Part shown: positions 24,001-30,929 of the stretch, one piece after another | How the letters are laid out: each line of letters starts with the position of its first letter | Numbering within the stretch: the first letter of the stretch is position 1 | Assembly (NCBI GenBank): GCA_029865225.1 | Contig: JAOUHJ010000033.1 | Coordinates: forward strand, 1-33,659 | Length of the DNA: 33,659 bases | Source of the DNA: Nitrospira sp. | GTDB lineage: Bacteria > Nitrospirota > Nitrospiria > Nitrospirales > Nitrospiraceae | Direction: 5' to 3' | Notes under the pieces: generated by a model | What the model saw: the letters and a program-made list of their open reading frames with translations, nothing else | What the model was told of the DNA's origin: nothing | The model's database searches: none | Program-made: the position numbers and the translations under genes

Positions 24001-25864
24001 AAAGAATCTGGCCCTTCTCGTCATCCTTATGGCCAGGCTTACCGGGCGGTGGCAACTGCATCGCAACCCAGTCCTTGATCGTAATCGTGGCCGGGTTCCC
24101 CTTCCAATTGCTCTTGCCCTTCTCAATGATCTTGAACTGCGTCCCGAACCAATCCACTGTTTGGCCGATCAGCTTGTCTGATGAGATCGGCGCCTTGATG
24201 CGACCTTTCCGATCCGGAAGCTCTCGCAGATCCGGCATCACGTCATTTCGCATCTCACCCTGCTGGATCGTGTTGTACACGCGCCAATAGCCCCACATAC
24301 CGGACACATAGTGATGCGCCACATGGCAGTGGAAGAGGAAATCGCCAGCCAGCTGTTGGCAGAGACCGGACCCGCACTCGGTTTCCAGGTCCAAGGCCTC
24401 CGATGGGCCGATGACCTCGACGTCGACACGATCTGTCTTGTGACGGATCACCGGGTACTTCACCGGGCCGTTGACTGCCGTAGCCCAGAGGTTCATGTCA
24501 TCGATGGCCCGAGGACTCCTCGGCCAGCGAATCGACCCTCCATGCGGGTGATGGCTATGAAACACTTCCGACCCGCCATGGACAAGACGGAATTTTGCCG
24601 GGTCTCCGATATAGGAACGAGGGATGGTCGGAGCAGCGTCGCCGAAGGTATAGGAACTATAGCCCATCGACTCGTCCTCGAACCCAAAGTATTCGTGCTG
24701 CAGGTGCATGTTGTTGATGCCGAACGGCTCACTTCGGTAATTGATCGCGCGGCCGCCTGGACGATAGGTATCCGTCAACGGATCACGTTGAGGCAGGAAA
24801 TCGCCCTTCTTATTGAGAGGGCGGAAGGCTTCGTCCCCGACCTCATGGTAATACAAGACGAATTCACGAAAGTCAGGGCCGGTACCATTCTTGATCATAA
24901 CCTGCCAGCCGCTGGTCGCCGGAGTCGGATCACCACTTCCCAGCGCTTCCCAGTACGTGGACCCACGAGGCTCCACGACGAAGGACCCGAACATGCCCAT
25001 CACGGTGAGCTCACGATCGTTGCTGTAGGTATGGAACTGGCGCACCCCTTCTTGGGTGTTGGGATGGATATACCATTCCATTTCCACGGACTTGTCTTTG
25101 GTCGCCACGGCATCAGAATTGGTCGTGGTGGCCGCAGCACCGGTCTTGCTGATCACCATCGCCGAGCCATGAATGTGGAGGCTGACATCCTCGTCACCCT
25201 CCATCTTGTTGCTCAGCTTGATCTTGAGACAATCTCCCTGATTGGCACGGATCGTGAGCGGCTGAATCCACTGCGCTTGCACGCCAGGTAGGACGGCTCC
25301 TGGATCAAAGCCCTCCTTGTCCCGCGCTTCACGGTTTGCGGTTTCTTCGGCTCGAACCTTGTCGATATCTTCATCCAGCACATACATGTAGCCAGGATAA
25401 AAATCGAGCCACTGGTTGAGCGTGATCTCAACGTTGATCGCGGAGACATTGTACTGCTTCACGGGCGCAGTCGCTGGACACCGGCCTCCCCCGGTCGCGG
25501 CCACTGGTTCCACCCGAGGGTCGGACATGAGCAACATATCCTGGCCGCCGGCTCCATACTGGTGCATCATGGCCGAGGTGTTGTACATGCCGGTATTCAC
25601 CGCCTGTACCTGCGGATCCTTGGACATCTGGTCCATGATGCGCTGGTGTTGCTGCTCGACCATCGCAGCGCGATCGGCCTTTCCCGACATCGCGTCCTCG
25701 ACGATCGTCTGTCCCTTGAGCTGCTCCGCCCAACCCGGCAACTGGTGGTTCATTGCCACGGACGTTGATGGGGTTTCTGCAAATACGAGTGAACTCCCAA
25801 AGAGAGTCACACAGGCGGTGAGCCCAAGCATACGGGCACACACGGAGCGGGAATGTGAAAACAT
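21029..25864 (-). CDS. Giant exported multicopper oxidase, six-cupredoxin-domain type
   Basis: The protein has 1611 residues. ATG 25864 has a perfect AAGGAGG site. A signal peptide (residues ~1-35, ending SSLVFAET) is followed by three repeated modules of two cupredoxin domains, each opening with a 'CP...A..FNV' strand. Module 1 (~110-560) has LHIHG (~230), FHSHHPHGG and HCHVAHHYVSGMW (~513), a full type 1 Cys site with His and Met. Module 2 (~700-1170) has INTHWHFLQF (~811) and FWHDHAFGATTWPHG (~942), but its third motif is lost. Module 3 (~1180-1600) keeps the fold (VWDWGNVMTNPRNGLFGAIV) but lost all copper His. So one blue copper and one trinuclear site shared between modules are expected, as in ceruloplasmin-like and MnxG-like six-domain oxidases. 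The substrate is unknown. Confidence 0.85.
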   Translation of the reverse strand: MFSHSRSVCARMLGLTACVTLFGSSLVFAETPSTSVAMNHQLPGWAEQLKGQTIVEDAMSGKADRAAMVEQQHQRIMDQMSKDPQVQAVNTGMYNTSAMMHQYGAGGQDMLLMSDPRVEPVAATGGGRCPATAPVKQYNVSAINVEITLNQWLDFYPGYMYVLDEDIDKVRAEETANREARDKEGFDPGAVLPGVQAQWIQPLTIRANQGDCLKIKLSNKMEGDEDVSLHIHGSAMVISKTGAAATTTNSDAVATKDKSVEMEWYIHPNTQEGVRQFHTYSNDRELTVMGMFGSFVVEPRGSTYWEALGSGDPTPATSGWQVMIKNGTGPDFREFVLYYHEVGDEAFRPLNKKGDFLPQRDPLTDTYRPGGRAINYRSEPFGINNMHLQHEYFGFEDESMGYSSYTFGDAAPTIPRSYIGDPAKFRLVHGGSEVFHSHHPHGGSIRWPRSPRAIDDMNLWATAVNGPVKYPVIRHKTDRVDVEVIGPSEALDLETECGSGLCQQLAGDFLFHCHVAHHYVSGMWGYWRVYNTIQQGEMRNDVMPDLRELPDRKGRIKAPISSDKLIGQTVDWFGTQFKIIEKGKSNWKGNPATITIKDWVAMQLPPPGKPGHKDDEKGQILSYDATVLDWVWDGNRAMSEKESDVKNPKYTSTHPGKRHPIMFEPLTGKVAWPHLTPHFGKRVMFSPNHVGAPWLEMIRRDDNGEESLDQAKPGEQGNWSLCPENAGRKNFNVHFIRVPIKIAKAQGKEPAVVDPNGLIYVLHEEEAAIRANDDLKYPLVVRGNIYDCVDWTLTSEWDDDDYTNFQASKINTHWHFLQFDNQASDGVITGFSYEQSVRPFTMLEKKNQKGLPVPMNTVLTSAVKKGSKTISVKNAKQYHVGTLIMVGADNVKGNEISRIKAIKGNQITLSKGLKHDHPAKDIVTVEFVRQRFWVDADVGTVFWHDHAFGATTWPHGGFGTFIAEPVGSTYHDPTTGKQIRSGPIADIHTNEPVGHGVNNSFRELMVQVHDTVPHTVNIVTAGNPPGQPIEVALEAGKTVSFVMPEKIYMTPMPFLNGGTHTTGSGLNFRAGPIAQRLATNPDVSQIFNSQIHGDPYTPLLRAYTGDTMVFRLLHTLMNETMTWTLSGHSFWTERYAPDANRKNSIHVGIAERYDLVVPEAGGPRHQPGDYIHFNGRSSKLSEGGWGIVRVYDKEQKDLKKLPAGFSNKGEIPEALPVCPADAPVKSFNVVAMDYPSMTFNPKAPEAIEVDFERKIQLANPDAKIYALEDDVAKVSGNTRPMPLTLRVNVGDCVKVNLKNKMKDSKASFSAIGLAFDPKDSMGANVGKNPGDQTIAPGGERVYTYYADPFNGETTSLVWDWGNVMTNPRNGLFGAIVVGPKGSKYRDPKTGVDLSNKNAWAADVIVDRSIPGNEMRPNYRDVALFFQDEDNIIGTSFMPYVQNVAGLTGINYRSEPYLFREDQGCSLGKMFQPCKADKPEDPETPIIESHAGDPVRIHVIGANNEQNGMFSVEKHEWPIEPFMRGADQISVVEFSGSETLDAFIPSAGGPYRMPGDYVYSNQRLPYSQSGQWGYMRVLPAGDKRLQPLTAGGVGSKHADADDQPQAVPTAMK

Positions 25865-26147
25865 GGACCGGCCTCCTTGTCTTGTATTGAAAACCGACAA
25901 TTAAAATGTGCTGCCGATGGTCATCCTCACAGACTATCTGATCTCAGAGGCTTTCAAAAATCGATTACACTTGAAATCAATTCATTGAAGCGCTGCAACC
26001 GTACTGCACTCAACCTGCGTTGTCAATATCGGCCCAGACATTTTCCTGCATCATGATCACGTCAGCCAGTGCCTGTTCCGACACAGCCCTTGCGGCTGTT
26101 TGACCCCTTTTGTATTGATGGCATGAGCCCTCGTCTTCCTATCGAGA
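25865..26147. promoter_or_regulatory. Leader region of the oxidase gene
   Basis: About 280 bp of leader before the oxidase gene, downstream of the accessory gene at 26148. An AT-rich stretch near 25950-25990 contains ATCGATT and an imperfect dyad (TTCAAAAATCGATT ... AATCAATTCATTGAAG) that could be a regulator site. Near 26091-26107, ACAGCC/GGCTGT forms a small hairpin. I cannot name a sigma-70 promoter with confidence. Confidence 0.3.
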
Positions 26148-26813
26148 TCATTGGCTGATTGGACCCTTGCGGGTCATGGTGCTCTGGAGATCCATTTCGA
26201 GCACGACCGGACCATCACGTTTGCCGGAATCACGCTGCCGCGGCATCTGATCCGCCATGAGCTTCTCCAAAGGAACCGCTACAATGAGTGGCGCCTCGTC
26301 CGAAGAACTGGAATGGAGGAAAAGACGGAGCGTCTTGGGCCGTTCTTTGGGAGCGATCTGCGAAGCCATATTCTTTTCAATAAACCCTACCAACAATCCA
26401 CTCCCATCGGCAAGTTTATGGATCTCATAGGCATTCGGTACGCTCGCAACCCGTTCCAACGCCAGATCAGGACTCTGGGTCACCAACACCAACCCAAGGG
26501 CGGGCGGTTGGATGAACCCAAAGCTCCCGATTGGTGCCTCTGAGAACCGCATCGTCCCAGCGTGGAGTTCCGTGACTCCGGTCTTCGCACGTAACTGCCG
26601 CCGCAGCTCCGCTTCACTTCCGGTCGTCTCAATCACCACCGCCGCCGGTGCGGCTTTCTGAACAGGCAAGACCTCCGTCTTACCACCGGGTGCAGCGTCA
26701 ACACCAATCGGGCTGAACATCCCATTCGCAAACCCTACCAGCGTCAGCATAATCAAAAGAATGCGCTGGCTGATGTGAGATGATGTACCGGAAGCAAAAG
26801 CATGACAGAGCAT
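26148..26813 (-). CDS. Exported protein of unknown function upstream of the oxidase
   Basis: The protein has 221 residues. ATG 26813 has a GAGGAG site. A signal peptide (QRILLIMLTLVGFANGMF) is followed by a basic, alanine-rich region and a beta-rich part (IGSFGFIQPPALGLVLVTQS, SGLLVGFIEKNMASQIAPKE, KTLRLFLHSSSSDEAPLIVA). I do not recognise the family. The same direction and a 283-bp gap to the oxidase suggest a possible accessory role, but its transcript may be separate. Confidence 0.6.
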   Translation of the reverse strand: MLCHAFASGTSSHISQRILLIMLTLVGFANGMFSPIGVDAAPGGKTEVLPVQKAAPAAVVIETTGSEAELRRQLRAKTGVTELHAGTMRFSEAPIGSFGFIQPPALGLVLVTQSPDLALERVASVPNAYEIHKLADGSGLLVGFIEKNMASQIAPKERPKTLRLFLHSSSSDEAPLIVAVPLEKLMADQMPRQRDSGKRDGPVVLEMDLQSTMTRKGPISQ

Positions 26814-27082
26814 AAAGTTCTCCTCGGGCGAACCTGAACAAGACGGCAATCACTTTGGATTTTAGGAAACGCGATCGGGAAAAAGCAAACAGAGGGTTCG
26901 TTCGTGAGGGTTATCGATTATGCCTTCTTAATTGGTGTTCTCGCCCTAGTGCAAGCGTGGTCGCGTCGCGGCGCCAGTCATGTTCGCTTTTCGGCAAGAC
27001 CGCCGTAGTTCATCACGCTTGCGATATCGCCATATCCTTGATACTGCTGCACGATATCGGGCAAACAGCGCGTGAGGTGCGT
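26814..27082. other. Intergenic region
   Basis: No convincing gene. A short frame from about 26905 (VRVIDYAFLIGVLALVQAWS, ending ARPP) has one hydrophobic stretch and could be a tiny membrane peptide, but evidence is weak. The start of the Uma2 relic has a GAGG site at 27074. Confidence 0.3.
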
Positions 27083-27360
27083 ATGACTCCCCACACCGGC
27101 CACCTGAAAATCACCTACGAAGACTACCAATTGATCCCGGACGACGGGAAGCGCCACGAAGTGATCGATGGAGGGCATGTCATATCGCCCTCATCCCGGA
27201 ATATTGGATCCTCGACCCGGAACTCGCTCAGGTCAAAATCTATCGCCTCATCGACGGCCATTACGGGCAGGCCGCCGTCCTGACCCTGGAAGCGCAAGAC
27301 ACGCTCACCACACCACTGCTGCCAAATCTGAGCCTGCCCCTCGCCACGCTCTTCACATAA
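27083..27360 (+). pseudogene. Uma2-family endonuclease relic with an internal deletion
   Basis: The N-terminus MTPHTGHLKITYEDYQLIPD then DGKRHEVIDG is the Uma2 (DUF820) opening. In another frame the sequence IALIPEYWILDPELAQVKIY then RLIDGHYGQAAVLTLE and TTPLLPNLSLPLATLF is the Uma2 C-terminus. The middle, about 80-100 residues with most of the PD-(D/E)XK-type active site, is missing. Only the 'EYWILDPE' part of the catalytic core remains. It is therefore a deleted copy, not a small functional gene. Confidence 0.8.
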
Positions 27361-27616
27361 ACCCGATATCGGAAGTGCAACATTTTCCTGATATCCGACC
27401 TCAACCCTCGTACTGATTCGCGATGATCCCCCTCGATCCGGATCACGCTTTGACGAAACGGCAAGACCGACTCTTCGCGGTTCTCAAGGCGGGCAGCCTC
27501 TTAGCCTGCATCTGGCCTCCAACGAATGCTTCTCATCTTTTTTGTCTCCCCTCCACCATTCCGCGACGCACAAGACTAGATCCGACCCCAGAGTTTCTCG
27601 TCTGCACTCGATCGCA
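27361..27616. other. Intergenic region
   Basis: The end of the Uma2 relic and the leader of the toxin gene. A frame from 27423 (PLDPDHALTKRQDRLFAVLK) looks like an ordinary coding stretch for 20-30 residues but has no relatives I recognise; I see no promoter. Confidence 0.3.
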
Positions 27617-27988
27617 ATGCCGACGAATACAATTGAGAGAAGTTCTAGAGAGGATCCGCTTGACGCTCCACCATCTTATGGTATCAAATACCCTATGCCA
27701 AAGGGCAGATTGGTCCTCCACACCAAGTACGTTGACGAGGTCGGAGGCATTATTGAAATGAAGGCGTATCAGGTCCCCAGAACAGCAAGCGCGCCACATG
27801 GCTATAAATATTCGTTAGTATACATTCTCAATGGTGAGCGACTGGTAGGCTACGACAATCATGAACAACAAGGCGATCACCGACATCGCCGAGGTGAAAT
27901 CTTCCCGTACACGTTCACGTCCATCGACCGACTAGTCGACGATTTTCTCCATGATCTGGTGCTCATCAAAAGGGAGACGCATACATGA
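27617..27988 (+). CDS. tumE: TumE-family (DUF6516) toxin-like protein
   Basis: The protein has about 123 residues. The core reads VLHTKYVDEVGGIIEMKAYQ, APHGYKYSLVYILNGERLVG, YDNHEQQGDHRHRRGE and IDRLVDDFLHDL. The 'KY.D....I.E' start, YK(Y)SL, 'G.RLVGYDNH...GDH.H..G' and the 'F....L...F..D' end are the TumE/DUF6516 pattern, a group of proposed toxins whose partner is a small HTH protein. ATG 27617 is one choice; ATG 27695 would begin right at the conserved part. Neither has a strong ribosome site. The stop overlaps the next start as ATGA. Confidence 0.72.
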   Translation: MPTNTIERSSREDPLDAPPSYGIKYPMPKGRLVLHTKYVDEVGGIIEMKAYQVPRTASAPHGYKYSLVYILNGERLVGYDNHEQQGDHRHRRGEIFPYTFTSIDRLVDDFLHDLVLIKRETHT

Positions 27989-28359
27989 AGGTCAAAAGGC
28001 TCAAAGTCGGAGTACGCTCTCTCGAAGAGGGGCTGTCAGAATTCAAGAACACACTCAAAGCTATTAAGACAGGACGAAAGATCACCAAACGAACCGGCGT
28101 GTATTTCATCAGCGTTGAGGCCATGCGGCAGGTGCTCACGGAGCCTCGACTATCCCTTCTCCATGTGATTCGGACGCGCCGGCCACGGTCGTTGGCAGAA
28201 CTCGCCAAACTCGTGCATAGGGATTTTAAGAACGTGCGTGCTGATGTCAAAGTCCTGCACGATCTTGGACTCGTTGAGGCAAAGGCAGGACCTCGGTTAC
28301 GAGATGCCGTGAGCCTGTCAGTGCCCTATCAGCGCATTCAATTTGAGATAGCCGTCTAG
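27985..28359 (+). CDS. Winged-helix antitoxin-like partner of TumE
   Basis: The protein has 124 residues. Its N-terminus (VRSLEEGLSEFKNTLKAIKT) is helical. The second half is a winged helix-turn-helix: LSLLHVIRTRRPRSLAELAK, LVHRDFKNVRADVKVLHDLG, LVEAKAGPR. This is the layout of the DNA-binding proteins usually paired with TumE (HVO_A0114-like, MarR-like). The start shares 4 bp (ATGA) with the toxin stop, typical of co-translated toxin-antitoxin genes. Here the toxin gene comes first. The antitoxin probably represses its own operon. Confidence 0.72.
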   Translation: MKVKRLKVGVRSLEEGLSEFKNTLKAIKTGRKITKRTGVYFISVEAMRQVLTEPRLSLLHVIRTRRPRSLAELAKLVHRDFKNVRADVKVLHDLGLVEAKAGPRLRDAVSLSVPYQRIQFEIAV

Positions 28360-28636
28360 CCAGATGAACGCATGGCCTACCGTGTAAGGCTCCGCGCGAT
28401 ACCTGGTTCGGAGGGAAGCCTGTTGTTCACCTGAACCACCAATTTCCCAGAAGAGCACAGCGCGCTCATGATCTCTTCACTTTTTCCTTGACCACCAACT
28501 AAAGATTCCCGACCCCTTTATATTCTTCCATGCAAGACTCCAATTTCTGGCAGATTAGGTTTGATACTGGAATCTGCAGTGACCGCGCCGCACTCTCCTC
28601 GCGCGAGGAGAATGCGGGGGAGGACTGATCCGCTAT
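28360..28636. other. Intergenic region with a repeat and a terminator-like hairpin
   Basis: A 23-bp sequence at 28493-28515 (CACCAACTAAAGATTCCCGA then CCC) also occurs at 30604-30626 with one change. A long hairpin lies at 28589-28618. I see no gene. Confidence 0.4.
28589..28618. terminator. Hairpin downstream of the metallopeptidase gene
   Basis: CCGCACTCTCCTCG and CGAGGAGAATGCGG form a 14-bp stem with one mispair and a two-base centre. It lies about 20 bp after the stop of the minus-strand metallopeptidase at 28637. No T-run follows, so it may end or stabilise that mRNA. Confidence 0.5.
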
Positions 28637-30250
28637 CTAGTCCTCCGGATGCGGACACGACTTAGGCGCACCCGACGGGTCGTAGTTGAGGCCCATCGCC
28701 GTAGACATGATCTCGCTCACATGCTGTGGGGCCGCATGACCGCGGCAGATGAAGCCATCGAGCACATCGGTGATGTCAAGCCCGTTTAGGCCACGATCAA
28801 CGTAGTTGGGGTTCGTGCCGCGCGCCCCTGAGCCGCCAAGATAGTAAATGAGTACATCGTTGAGGGCGAGCGCTGATGGCGGAGCGGAGGGACCGCCGCT
28901 GACCTTGTCAAACTGCCCGAACTCGCAGGTGGCGCCACAGGTAGCGGGGGTTTGGCCAAGGGGAATGAAGCGCGTCAGTTCCTCCGGCTCACCGTTGCCG
29001 CCGTCGGTCATATCATAGATGATCCGCTGGAACCAGCCAGCATTCGCCAAAGTATTGTCCCATGATACTGCCTGCGGAAAGCCGGGTGTGCCTCCGCCGG
29101 TGAGGCACTCGGCGTGTTGAGCGACGGTATCGATCCGCGGGGCCCAGTTGCTGCCGTTCCAACAGGCCATGCGCGCATTGATGTCGAGATTCTCCAATAG
29201 GCCTGTACCTGTAGTTGTGATCCAGCTTGTGTTCCGAATCAGGGCCGCCTGAACGTTGGCTAATCCTTCGCCGAAGCGGCCATAGCTGGGGTTCTGTCGC
29301 AGAAAGTGTCGTTGAAAATAGTGGGAGGTCTCATGGACGTGCGCGTGCCCGTCGAAGCCCAGATCCGAGCAGTCCCAGGGAATATGGATATAGCCAGGGT
29401 CAAGCCCTGGCAAGTAGAAGGCGAAGCTCAATATCGTCCCCCAATCGCCATCTTTGCACCCTATTTCGGCTGGCTTGAGACCCTTGGTATGCTCGACATT
29501 GATCTTGGGCAACTTACCCTGAGTGACGCCCGGCAGGCGCGCGTAGTAGGCGCGTGCCTGCTGCATGTTGTCCATGATGAAGAACCCGCGGGCGGCGTCG
29601 TTGCTCATGGGCACCACGACCGTCCCGAGGTTAAGCCCGCCCGTGGCATCCGCAATGTTGAAGGTCCGGGTGAAGCTATAGAGGCGGTAGTCCCTATTCT
29701 TGTTCGTGAGCTCACTCGTCGACGCAATGGGACCCTTGTCCCAACGGGCGACGCCCACCGGGTTGAACTCGGAGAGCGCCAGGACGGTGATCTCGGCCTG
29801 TGCACAGCCCACGGGAGTCCACTCGAACGAGAACCCCCCAGAACTGCTCGTCTCGCGGCGGATGTAGTGGCCGCAGGAGTCCTGCAGCACGACGATGGCG
29901 TTCGCAATGTTGCGCGTTTGCTTCGTCTCGGTGGCCTGAGCCTTCCAGGGCCACATTGGCGATGCCTGGGCGTTGATCAGAAGCTTGACCGGATATTCAA
30001 ATTTGAAGCGGCCCGATACTCGATGTGTGTGCTCAAACGGTGCTGGAGTGAAGTCAAGGTCGAGCGCGACCCCGGCCGCTGGGATTACCTCCCGCAGTAA
30101 TTGGATGTCCACAAACTCCGGCTCTTCGACCGGCCGTGCCTGAGATCGCTCTAGGGCCTGAGTCGACTGCTGGGCGGCTGCGAAGGCTGAAACACCGAAG
30201 GTCATTGCCAGCGCTGCTATCGTGATCATCACTTTCTTCATGTTCTTCAT
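28637..30250 (-). CDS. Secreted gluzincin-type metallopeptidase
   Basis: The protein has about 537 residues. ATG 30250 has a GAGAGGAA site. A signal peptide (KKVMITIAALAMTFGVSAFA) is followed by ~250 residues of beta-rich sequence (ALDLDFTPAPFEHTHRVSGR, IVVLQDSCGHYIRRETSSSG). The catalytic motif is GHAHVHETSHYFQRHF, with the HExxH zinc site (HETSH). FGEGLAN about 20 residues later supplies the third ligand Glu, as in gluzincins. Further residues hold several cysteines (CWNGSNW, CGATCEFGQF). The C-terminus is ISTAMGLNYDPSGAPKSCPH. It lies directly after the peptide-precursor array on the same strand; a role in the same locus is possible but unproven. The exact family is not recognised. Confidence 0.75.
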   Translation of the reverse strand: MKNMKKVMITIAALAMTFGVSAFAAAQQSTQALERSQARPVEEPEFVDIQLLREVIPAAGVALDLDFTPAPFEHTHRVSGRFKFEYPVKLLINAQASPMWPWKAQATETKQTRNIANAIVVLQDSCGHYIRRETSSSGGFSFEWTPVGCAQAEITVLALSEFNPVGVARWDKGPIASTSELTNKNRDYRLYSFTRTFNIADATGGLNLGTVVVPMSNDAARGFFIMDNMQQARAYYARLPGVTQGKLPKINVEHTKGLKPAEIGCKDGDWGTILSFAFYLPGLDPGYIHIPWDCSDLGFDGHAHVHETSHYFQRHFLRQNPSYGRFGEGLANVQAALIRNTSWITTTGTGLLENLDINARMACWNGSNWAPRIDTVAQHAECLTGGGTPGFPQAVSWDNTLANAGWFQRIIYDMTDGGNGEPEELTRFIPLGQTPATCGATCEFGQFDKVSGGPSAPPSALALNDVLIYYLGGSGARGTNPNYVDRGLNGLDITDVLDGFICRGHAAPQHVSEIMSTAMGLNYDPSGAPKSCPHPED

Positions 30251-30278
30251 GAACATTTCCTCTCGGTCAAGGGCGAAG

Positions 30279-30400
30279 TTACCGCAATTGCCCTGAGCCT
30301 GGTGGGCCATAGGAACATACAACGGCTACAGTAATGCCAGTATTGGCTTGGATTGCTCTTGTGTTACGCCTCACAGGATCAAATTGAACTGGCGTCTCAT
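30279..30400 (-). pseudogene. Third MRLP-type precursor peptide gene, one-base frameshift
   Basis: ATG 30400 lies 25 bp after the stop of the protease-tail relic, as in the other two copies. Read as is, it stops after MRRQFNLIL. Compared with copy 2 (ATGAGACTTCCAGTTCAG) one base is missing near the fourth codon (ATGAGACGCCAGTTCAA). Restoring it gives M-R-x-PVQFDPVRRNTRAIQANT then GITVAVVCSYGPPGSGQLR, which stops at 30279. The end VVCSYGPP recalls the 'CSYDG'-like ends of cyanobactin precursors. The ribosome site is also weakened to AAGAAGTGAAG. It could be decayed, or a sequencing error. Confidence 0.65.
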
Positions 30401-30425
30401 TCTTCACTTCTTGCGGGAACGTCAC

Positions 30426-30675
30426 CTATCGCACAAACGAAGATCGCTCCGGACTGACCATCGCCGATACTACTTCGCTCACATCAATACAGCACCACTA
30501 CACCTTTCTGGCCTGCTCAAAGACTTACTCGGGGTCATGGTGTCAAGCTCCATGTCCTCCTTCATGGCTTCTCCAAAAACCTCACTCTCTTGATACACAT
30601 TCGCACCAACTAAAGACTCCCGACCCTTTTGTCTTCCCCCCAGATCGGACTCCGTTCCACCTGAATAGCATCAAG
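30426..30675 (-). pseudogene. Decayed copy of the PatA-type protease C-terminus (relic between peptide genes 2 and 3)
   Basis: Pieces of the protease gene end lie here in order but broken. At 30643-30675 LDAIQVERSPI matches LDTIEVERSPI. At 30426-30604 GANVYQESEVFGEAMKEDME matches TNVYQVSEIFKEAIKDDMEL, and, after a deletion and two stops, VFEQARKV then WCCIDVSEVVSAM and RSSFVR match VFVQARKVYRCCVDVSDVV to the real end SWYVR. The stop at 30426 is 25 bp from the peptide-3 ATG. The first piece overlaps the stop codon of peptide gene 2. A short foreign spacer (30605-30642) splits it. Confidence 0.75.
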
Positions 30676-30904
30676 GATACGGATATGCATCTCCGACTGT
30701 TGGTCCAATTCCAATATCAAGTGGATTTGCACAGCAGGGACAACCGACCGGGGTAACACAAGAACAATGCGGAATACAGCCCCGTCTCTCGCCTACACTT
30801 CTTGTTATTCTAAACCTTCCGAATATTTGATAGATAATTCCAGTATTGAGCTTTGGTGCAAAGCTACTGCGTGTTATGCCGGATGCCTGAACTGGAAGTC
30901 TCAT
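30671..30904 (-). CDS. Second MRLP-type precursor peptide, Cys-rich core
   Basis: The predicted peptide has 77 residues and begins MRLPVQASGITRSSFAPKLN. An AGGAGGTGAGAA ribosome site precedes ATG 30904, the best in the array. The second half reads GERRGCIPHCSCVTPVGCPC then CANPLDIGIGPTVGDAYPYP: six Cys in 17 residues, no close relatives known to me. In a PatA-type system the Cys could become thiazolines or form disulfides. The stop codon lies inside a relic of the protease gene, so the natural C-terminus may have been changed by the rearrangement. It has no visible helix or signal peptide. Confidence 0.65.
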   Translation of the reverse strand: MRLPVQASGITRSSFAPKLNTGIIYQIFGRFRITRSVGERRGCIPHCSCVTPVGCPCCANPLDIGIGPTVGDAYPYP

Positions 30905-30929
30905 TTCTCACCTCCTGGCTGAACGTCTA

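Noticed and set aside
22280-25291. Several long plus-strand frames opposite the multicopper oxidase
   Set aside because: They are open because of GC-rich codon bias; the minus-strand frame has all the cupredoxin motifs.
29306-30100. A 264-residue plus-strand frame opposite the metallopeptidase
   Set aside because: It is the antisense of a clear HExxH protein with a signal peptide; the antisense frame has no known domain.
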